A program made the translations under genes and the position numbers. The notes under the pieces were generated by a model, which saw only the letters and a list, made by a program, of their open reading frames with translations, ran no database searches and was not told the DNA's origin. A stretch of 10,070 nt of DNA from contig CBDURC010000112.1 of assembly GCA_965369635.1 (NCBI GenBank), forward strand, positions 1 through 10,070. Reading direction: 5' to 3'. Shown here in pieces: positions 6,626-10,070 of this stretch. Positions within the stretch are counted from its first letter, which is position 1; each line of letters opens with the position of its first letter. This DNA comes from UBA3071 sp965369635. Lineage in GTDB: Bacteria; Chloroflexota; Anaerolineae; UBA3071.

Positions 6626-6654
6626 ATTGTAGCGCACTGAAGTCCCGTTGTCAA
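6626..6654 (-). promoter_or_regulatory. Strong sigma70-type promoter for the toxin-antitoxin operon
   Basis: On the - strand, a perfect -35 TTGACA (6654-6649), a 17-base spacer and the near-consensus -10 TACAAT (6631-6626, 5/6). Transcription would start near 6619, giving a leader of about 65 nt before the ATG at 6553. It may also drive the aminotransferase downstream by read-through. Confidence 0.7.
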
Positions 6655-6743
6655 AACAGAGCAGAAGGACCATTCAGTTCTCGGCCTGGAGGGGAGCGAG
6701 CAGGGGTCGAGTAACCGCAGCCGTATGGAGACCAACGGAAACA

Positions 6744-7922
6744 CTACCCTTCTGGCGAGGTAACCATGATTTGCGTCTTGCCGCTTTCCTCGTCTTGACT
6801 GATCATGAGATCAACCTGCTGTGCGCCCTTGCTGAAGCTCAGGGTGGCGAAGTCGCCGAAGATGGTCTCGTCACCCTTGCTCCAGCCCAGTTTGGCCAGG
6901 CGTGCCTCGTAGAACTCAAGCACCTCGGCCACGGGGAGAGCGGTGGCGAAGATGCTGAAGCCGGGACTGCTCATGCTCATCTCCGCATCCTCGGGCAGAG
7001 GGAACTCCCCTGCGGCGAAACCGGCGATGGCCGCCTCGCCACCGGCAGGCGGTTCGATAACGATCTCGGCTCCCACGTCGCTGATCTCGTACAGCATGTC
7101 CATGGTGCCGTAACCCAGGTTCTCGCCCAGCTCCAGCTCCTTCCCCTCAGCATGCAGCGTGTACTTGACGACGAAATCTCCCTTGGCCGCCACCCACAGC
7201 TCACCCTCGGCTTTGCTCAACTCTCCCACGCCAAAGAAGGAGTGCAGCTCTCTCTCCGTGAAGCTATAGTGGCGGCAGCGGATACCGTTGACGGTCTCAT
7301 CGGGCCACAAACGGCGGGCACCGCTCAAGTCACGCAGAAACTCCTCCGCGTTCATCAGGAAGCTGGGAAGAAACTCCTGCTGGCCAATCTGCACCCACTC
7401 GTCTTCCTCCAGTCGAAACCACATCTGATCTTCGATCTGGATGATCTCGAAGGTTTCACTCTCCTCCCCCATCGCTGCATCGCCGCTGGAGGTTATGACC
7501 ATGTGCTGTGAGGGAGGCTCGGCCACGTATTCGCCGCGCATCTCGAATTCGCTGCTTTCCTCCCCCTCCTCCTGGCTGACCCAGGCGAAGTGCGTGTAGG
7601 AGCGGAAGCTCTTGAGTTTGCTCAACGCTTCCAGCGCAGCCTCGGCGCTGGCCAGCAGTTCCTCTTCCGCCGCCTCTGGCTTGACTTCGGGGGTTGGCGG
7701 CGCGGGGGTGTCGGTAGGGGGTACGGGCGTCGGCAGCACTTCGGCCGCCTTTGCCTCGGTAGGCACCACTGCTGGTGGCTGGCCCTTGGTCGGTTCCGCT
7801 GCTGGCGCCTTCGCCTCACTGGGCTGAACTACGGGCGTGGGCGTGGGAGCCTCGCCTCCTCCGCAGGCCAGCAGCAAACCCGCCACCAGAACGAGCGTCA
7901 ACATGAGATGTAACCGTTTCAT
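6744..7922 (-). CDS. Secreted lipoprotein, Pro/Thr linker plus LppX/LolA-like domain and C-terminal small domain
   Basis: 392 residues from the ATG at 7922, with AAGGAGG 7 bases upstream; a TTG one codon earlier is less likely. Residues 1-20 are a lipoprotein signal peptide with lipobox LLAC (Cys20 the lipidated residue), so the protein should be anchored on the outer face of the membrane. Residues 24-90 are a low-complexity Pro/Thr/Ala/Glu spacer. Residues about 88-292 resemble the LppX/LprG/LolA superfamily, a half-barrel that holds lipids (AALEALSKLKSFRSYTHF, DQMWFRLEEDEWVQIG, GIRCRHYSFTE, GELWVAAKGDFVVKY). Residues about 307-392 are a small separate domain (FPLPEDAEM, VLEFYEARLAKLGW) of a kind seen repeatedly in secreted proteins of this type. 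The inferred role is lipid or surface-polymer handling; the ligand is unknown. The gene appears monocistronic; I found no clear terminator, and no convincing promoter upstream. Confidence 0.8.
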   Translation of the reverse strand: MKRLHLMLTLVLVAGLLLACGGGEAPTPTPVVQPSEAKAPAAEPTKGQPPAVVPTEAKAAEVLPTPVPPTDTPAPPTPEVKPEAAEEELLASAEAALEALSKLKSFRSYTHFAWVSQEEGEESSEFEMRGEYVAEPPSQHMVITSSGDAAMGEESETFEIIQIEDQMWFRLEEDEWVQIGQQEFLPSFLMNAEEFLRDLSGARRLWPDETVNGIRCRHYSFTERELHSFFGVGELSKAEGELWVAAKGDFVVKYTLHAEGKELELGENLGYGTMDMLYEISDVGAEIVIEPPAGGEAAIAGFAAGEFPLPEDAEMSMSSPGFSIFATALPVAEVLEFYEARLAKLGWSKGDETIFGDFATLSFSKGAQQVDLMISQDEESGKTQIMVTSPEG

Positions 7923-7971
7923 CAACTATCCTCCTTGTGAGTGAGCCACGAATGAATTCGCGGCCTGCTAC

Positions 7972-7991
7972 TCAAGACATGTCAAGACATG
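7972..7991. repeat. Tandem decamer (TCAAGACATG)x2 upstream of the lipoprotein gene
   Basis: A perfect 10-bp tandem duplication (21 bp of period 10), 50 bp upstream of the lipoprotein ATG. The junction forms the palindrome GACATGTC (7976-7983). On the - strand the same bases read TTGACA at the unit junction, but no -10 box lies at 16-18 bp, so I do not call a promoter. It could be an operator. Confidence 0.55.
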
Positions 7992-8073
7992 TTACCAACG
8001 CCGCGCTAACCTGCTTAGGAAGGCTTCTGGTATCATGACTCCTCTCAAATAACCCAAGATCGTCAGTGGATTA

Positions 8074-8127
8074 AGCGGACTGAGCAGATTCTGTTTCATT
8101 TCATCCGCTTCATCTGCTTAGTCCGCT
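8074..8127 (-). repeat. 16-bp inverted repeat hairpin downstream of the membrane-protein gene
   Basis: AGCGGACTGAGCAGAT (8074-8089) pairs with ATCTGCTTAGTCCGCT (8112-8127) at 15 of 16 positions, with a 22-base loop. The odd pair (G8082 with T8119) allows a G-U wobble if the RNA is read from the + strand; from the - strand it is an A-C mismatch. It starts 39 bp after the stop of the upstream gene, where a transcript end is expected, but no T-tract follows, so an intrinsic terminator is doubtful. Both arms are themselves made of loosely repeated 9-mers. The rest of the 244-bp gap (7923-8166) shows no gene. Confidence 0.5.
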
Positions 8128-8166
8128 GGTGGCTGTTGGCCTTTTCAGCAGAGTCAGACATCGAGT

Positions 8167-10070
8167 TCATTCGATGGGCTTTTCGATGATGTCCAGACCG
8201 GACAGGGCGATTCTACCACTCCCTGTGGCTGCGCGCAAACGAAGCACCGTATCACCCGCAGGCACGGTGAAGCGCCCGCTCTCGTAGCGCTGAGGCTCGC
8301 TGCTAACGCTGAAGCCACCGACGACCGCATCGCCCAACCACAGCGTCAGTTCGCCCCCGGCCGGCGCGCGGGCCTGGAAGCGCAGCCGCACGCTTCTCTC
8401 CTCGGGGGCATGGATCAGCAACGTGCTCTCTGGAGCAATGGCCCGCCAGGGCTGGCCGTCCTGCTCCTCGCGCGGCCCCCATCCCTCCCCCAGGATGAGG
8501 AAGGGCCGCCTGTCGGCTGGCGGTTCGACGCGGTAGACCGTCAGCCGCTCGTCACCATAGGCGGGCGGCTGTGCGCCGAAGACCTCCTGCGCCAGTTGAG
8601 TGGTCAGCTCCCGTTCTCGCCCACCAGGCGGCATCTTGTAGCCATCGAGCACGACGTAGCGCACATCGAGATAATCGAACACGCTGGGGGCGACGTCAGC
8701 CAGGTCATGAGCGATGACGTCAGGCCCCAGGTGGCGGAAGGCCTGAAGCACAGGAGCGCGCTCCACCAGCGTACGGGGGTCATCTCGAGAGATATAGGCG
8801 ACCGTCAGCCGCTTGCGGTGCACCGTCTGGTAGAGCAAATAGCCAGGCCGATCCCAGTTCATGGGCAGGTTGAGCACGGCGAAGTCGCCCGCCTCTGCCG
8901 CCAGGGTGTAGTACCAATCAGGCGTGTCGGGCGGCGACGTGGGGTATGGGACGGGGAGAAACTCGAAGATGATCAGCGCTGCACACAGCAAAGCGATGGC
9001 CCTCCCAAAGCGGGGGTAAGGGAGTGTGGGGGTGTGGGAGGAAGGGGCAGACGGAGAAGCGTCCTGAGCCCCTAACCCGAAACCCCTAACCCGAAACCCG
9101 CAACCCATAACCCTTGCCAATCCGAAAGCTGCCAGCACCGCCAGGCTCAGCATAACCATGACGTCGAAACGGCTGACGGAGCGGGAGATGTTCAGGAAAG
9201 GAACGAGGCGGTGCAGCAAAGCGTAGGGCAGCGGAATCTCGCCACCGCCGGGCAGGAGCGCAGTGCGCCCGCCGATGTGGAGTACGGGGCCGAGGGACAA
9301 GACGAAAAAGAACAGCAGGCTCAGCGCCCAGAGTGTCACGTGTTTCGGGTTTGGGGTTTCGAGTTTCGAGTGACGTTGCGCTAGCCGCTTCCGCACAGGC
9401 AGAATGGCTATCAGCGCTAGCAGCAGGGGCACGAAGCCGGCGAATACCATCCGCTCTGATGTCGTGCTGGTGAAATCGCTGGCCCAGGCCCTGGCCTGCT
9501 GGCCCCAGAGCGGATGGAACTCCTGCGGCGTGACGAAGGCCAGCAGATCGGCGGAGAGCGTGCGGGTCTGAGCGGGGTCGGGCACCATGAAGCCGAACTG
9601 CCGCGCTTCTCGCACCATGGGCACCAGCAGCGGTGACAGCACTAGCCCGAAGATCAGGCCGATGCCCAGCACTATCAGGCCAGCCCGCACGGTCAGGCAG
9701 CGGCGACAGGCCCGGTAGATCAACAGCAGCGCAGTGAACAGCAAGCAGTAGAACACGTAGTACCAGTCGCAGACACCCACCAGGATGAGGAAGAAGGCGG
9801 CCAACAGAGTGTCGCGGGGGATGAGAGACGAGGGATGAGGGACGAGGGATGAGGGACGAGAGACGGGGGATGAGGAATGAGGAATGGGGGATGGGTGACG
9901 TGGAGTGAGAGCCTTGAGAAGGTACAGAACGTAGAAAGGGATCCACTGTAAGGAGATCACCTGCATGTGGCCCAGCAAATGGGCGAAGTGGAAGGGGGCG
10001 AAGGTGTAGATCAGGCCGGCGATGAAAGATGGAAGTTGGCGGTTAGAGGTTGGCGGTTGGATATTGGAAG
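8167..10070 (-). CDS. Large polytopic membrane protein, GT-C / YfhO-like, N-terminus outside window
   Basis: The frame is open from the stop at 8167 to the window end, so the true start lies beyond 10070. A TTG at 9978 is not a credible start, because FIAGLIYTFAPFHFAHLLGHMQ reads through it. About 634 codons are visible. The N-terminal two-thirds contains about nine hydrophobic segments (for example ISLQWIPFYVLYLLKAL, LLAAFFLILVGVCDWYYVFY, LIVLGIGLIFGLVLSPLLVP, LWALSLLFFFVLSLGPVL, LLCAALIIFEFLPVP). The rest is a soluble domain, probably extracytoplasmic, containing VLNLPMNWDRP, LLYQTVHRKRLTVAYISRDDPR, DYLDVRYVVLDGYK, and a C-terminal beta-rich module. This layout suits GT-C fold glycosyltransferases that use polyprenol-phosphate sugars on the outer face, or YfhO-like relatives; the catalytic acidic residues expected near the N-terminus are not visible. 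The gene is interrupted in-frame by several short tandem-repeat blocks coding for Ser/Pro-rich or Arg/Gly-rich loops. Confidence 0.75.
   Translation of the reverse strand, partial: SNIQPPTSNRQLPSFIAGLIYTFAPFHFAHLLGHMQVISLQWIPFYVLYLLKALTPRHPSPIPHSSSPVSRPSSLVPHPSSLIPRDTLLAAFFLILVGVCDWYYVFYCLLFTALLLIYRACRRCLTVRAGLIVLGIGLIFGLVLSPLLVPMVREARQFGFMVPDPAQTRTLSADLLAFVTPQEFHPLWGQQARAWASDFTSTTSERMVFAGFVPLLLALIAILPVRKRLAQRHSKLETPNPKHVTLWALSLLFFFVLSLGPVLHIGGRTALLPGGGEIPLPYALLHRLVPFLNISRSVSRFDVMVMLSLAVLAAFGLARVMGCGFRVRGFGLGAQDASPSAPSSHTPTLPYPRFGRAIALLCAALIIFEFLPVPYPTSPPDTPDWYYTLAAEAGDFAVLNLPMNWDRPGYLLYQTVHRKRLTVAYISRDDPRTLVERAPVLQAFRHLGPDVIAHDLADVAPSVFDYLDVRYVVLDGYKMPPGGRERELTTQLAQEVFGAQPPAYGDERLTVYRVEPPADRRPFLILGEGWGPREEQDGQPWRAIAPESTLLIHAPEERSVRLRFQARAPAGGELTLWLGDAVVGGFSVSSEPQRYESGRFTVPAGDTVLRLRAATGSGRIALSGLDIIEKPIE
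9016..9047. repeat. Octamer tandem repeat, 4 imperfect units, inside the membrane-protein gene
   Basis: Four units of 8 bp, G-rich on the + strand: GTAAGGGA, GTGTGGGG, GTGTGGGA, GGAAGGGG. They encode part of the Ser/Pro/Thr-rich loop SSHTPTLPYP between two hydrophobic segments. The runs of three or more G with short spacers from 9012 fit a G-quadruplex pattern on the + strand. Confidence 0.65.
9069..9110. repeat. Heptamer tandem repeat, 6 units, inside the membrane-protein gene
   Basis: Units CCCCTAA, CCCGAAA, CCCCTAA, CCCGAAA, CCCGCAA, CCCATAA, a 42-bp block (two 21-bp periods, so frame-neutral). It encodes the loop GCGFRVRGFGLG. Here the G-rich strand is the coding (-) strand, opposite to the neighbouring octamer block, with G-runs separated by 3-4 bases. 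Confidence 0.75.
9342..9369. repeat. Heptamer tandem repeat, 4 units, inside the membrane-protein gene
   Basis: Units GTTTCGG, GTTTGGG, GTTTCGA, GTTTCGA on the + strand. They encode the loop SKLETPNPK between two hydrophobic segments (before LWALSLLFFFVL). Confidence 0.7.
9821..9904. repeat. Heptamer tandem repeat, 12 units, inside the membrane-protein gene
   Basis: Twelve consecutive 7-bp units with consensus ATGAGGG alternating with ACGAGGG, 84 bp in all (four 21-bp periods). In the coding frame this gives four 7-residue peptide repeats (HPSPIPH, SSSPVSR, PSSLVPH, PSSLIPR) placed between the segment ending LYLLKAL and the one starting TLLAAFF. Four GGG runs with 4-base loops (9832-9855) fit the G-quadruplex pattern on the + strand. 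Confidence 0.85.
10031..10070. repeat. Heptamer tandem repeat, at least 5 units, running to the window edge
   Basis: Units GGAAGTT, GGCGGTT, AGAGGTT, GGCGGTT, GGATATT, then GGAAG at the window edge. They are read in the frame of the membrane-protein gene as NIQPPTSNRQLP just before the segment FIAGLIYTFAPF. The block continues beyond the window. Confidence 0.7.

Noticed and set aside
6648..7511. Long open frame on the + strand opposite the lipoprotein gene
   Set aside because: It is the antisense of a gene with signal peptide, lipobox and ribosome site; its translation has no recognisable domain and it lacks a ribosome site. High GC produces such frames.
7940..7989. TTGACA on the - strand as -35 of a lipoprotein promoter
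   Set aside because: No acceptable -10 box lies 16-18 bp downstream; the TTGACA arises from the decamer junction.
9069..9110. Telomere-like CCCTAA repeat
   Set aside because: It is an imperfect heptamer array read in-frame inside a bacterial gene, and other blocks in the same gene have unrelated units.
9821..9904. CRISPR array
   Set aside because: Units are 7 bp with no spacers, and the array is translated as part of a membrane protein; no cas genes are present.
9086..9946. Second open frame on the - strand within the membrane-protein gene
   Set aside because: It is a frame-shifted reading of the same DNA; the hydrophobic segments that define the real protein are in the other frame.

Overview
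The window is GC-rich and gene-dense. Its gene content points to a free-living, probably uncultured bacterium, and I favour Chloroflexota (Anaerolineae-like) with moderate confidence. The reasons are a lipoprotein with a Pro/Thr linker and an LppX-like body, a GT-C-like membrane protein, a LuxR-HTH/kelch membrane protein, a UPF0175/DUF3368 toxin-antitoxin pair, and many short tandem repeats. No phylogenetic marker is present, so this is inference. No rRNA, tRNA, CRISPR array or complete insertion sequence was seen.

Layout. (1) 1-2126, + strand: the C-terminal part of a dihydropyrimidinase/hydantoinase, overlapped ATGA-style by a LuxR-type HTH protein with one transmembrane helix and six kelch repeats. 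(2) 2139-4184: a tyrosine-recombinase-like protein (- strand) that has lost nearly all catalytic residues. It is divergent from an MBL-fold hydrolase (+ strand). The 255-bp gap between them holds two back-to-back sigma70 promoters (both TTGACA-N17), a 7-4-7 palindrome and a duplicated decamer. (3) 4185-4307: a convergent gap with a 15-bp inverted repeat enclosing 67 bp. (4) 4308-6654, - strand: a class III PLP aminotransferase, preceded by a two-gene toxin-antitoxin operon (UPF0175 antitoxin, DUF3368/PIN toxin) with a strong promoter and a nested inverted repeat in its leader. (5) 6744-7922, - strand: a secreted lipoprotein. (6) 8167 to the window end, - strand: a large polytopic membrane protein whose N-terminus lies outside the window.

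The most unusual structure is in the last gene. Five blocks of tandem repeats, four of period 7 and one of period 8, sit in its inter-helix loops and are translated without breaking the frame. Several also fit the G-quadruplex pattern. This resembles the short tandemly repeated repetitive (STRR) heptamers described in cyanobacteria. The other main points are the catalytically degenerate integrase-like protein with its divergent operator region, and three perfect 10-bp tandem duplications at or beside three separate intergenic regions.

The genes do not form one evident pathway. The hydantoinase and kelch regulator are probably co-transcribed, the toxin and antitoxin form a unit, and the integrase-like/MBL pair probably shares regulation through its common promoter region.
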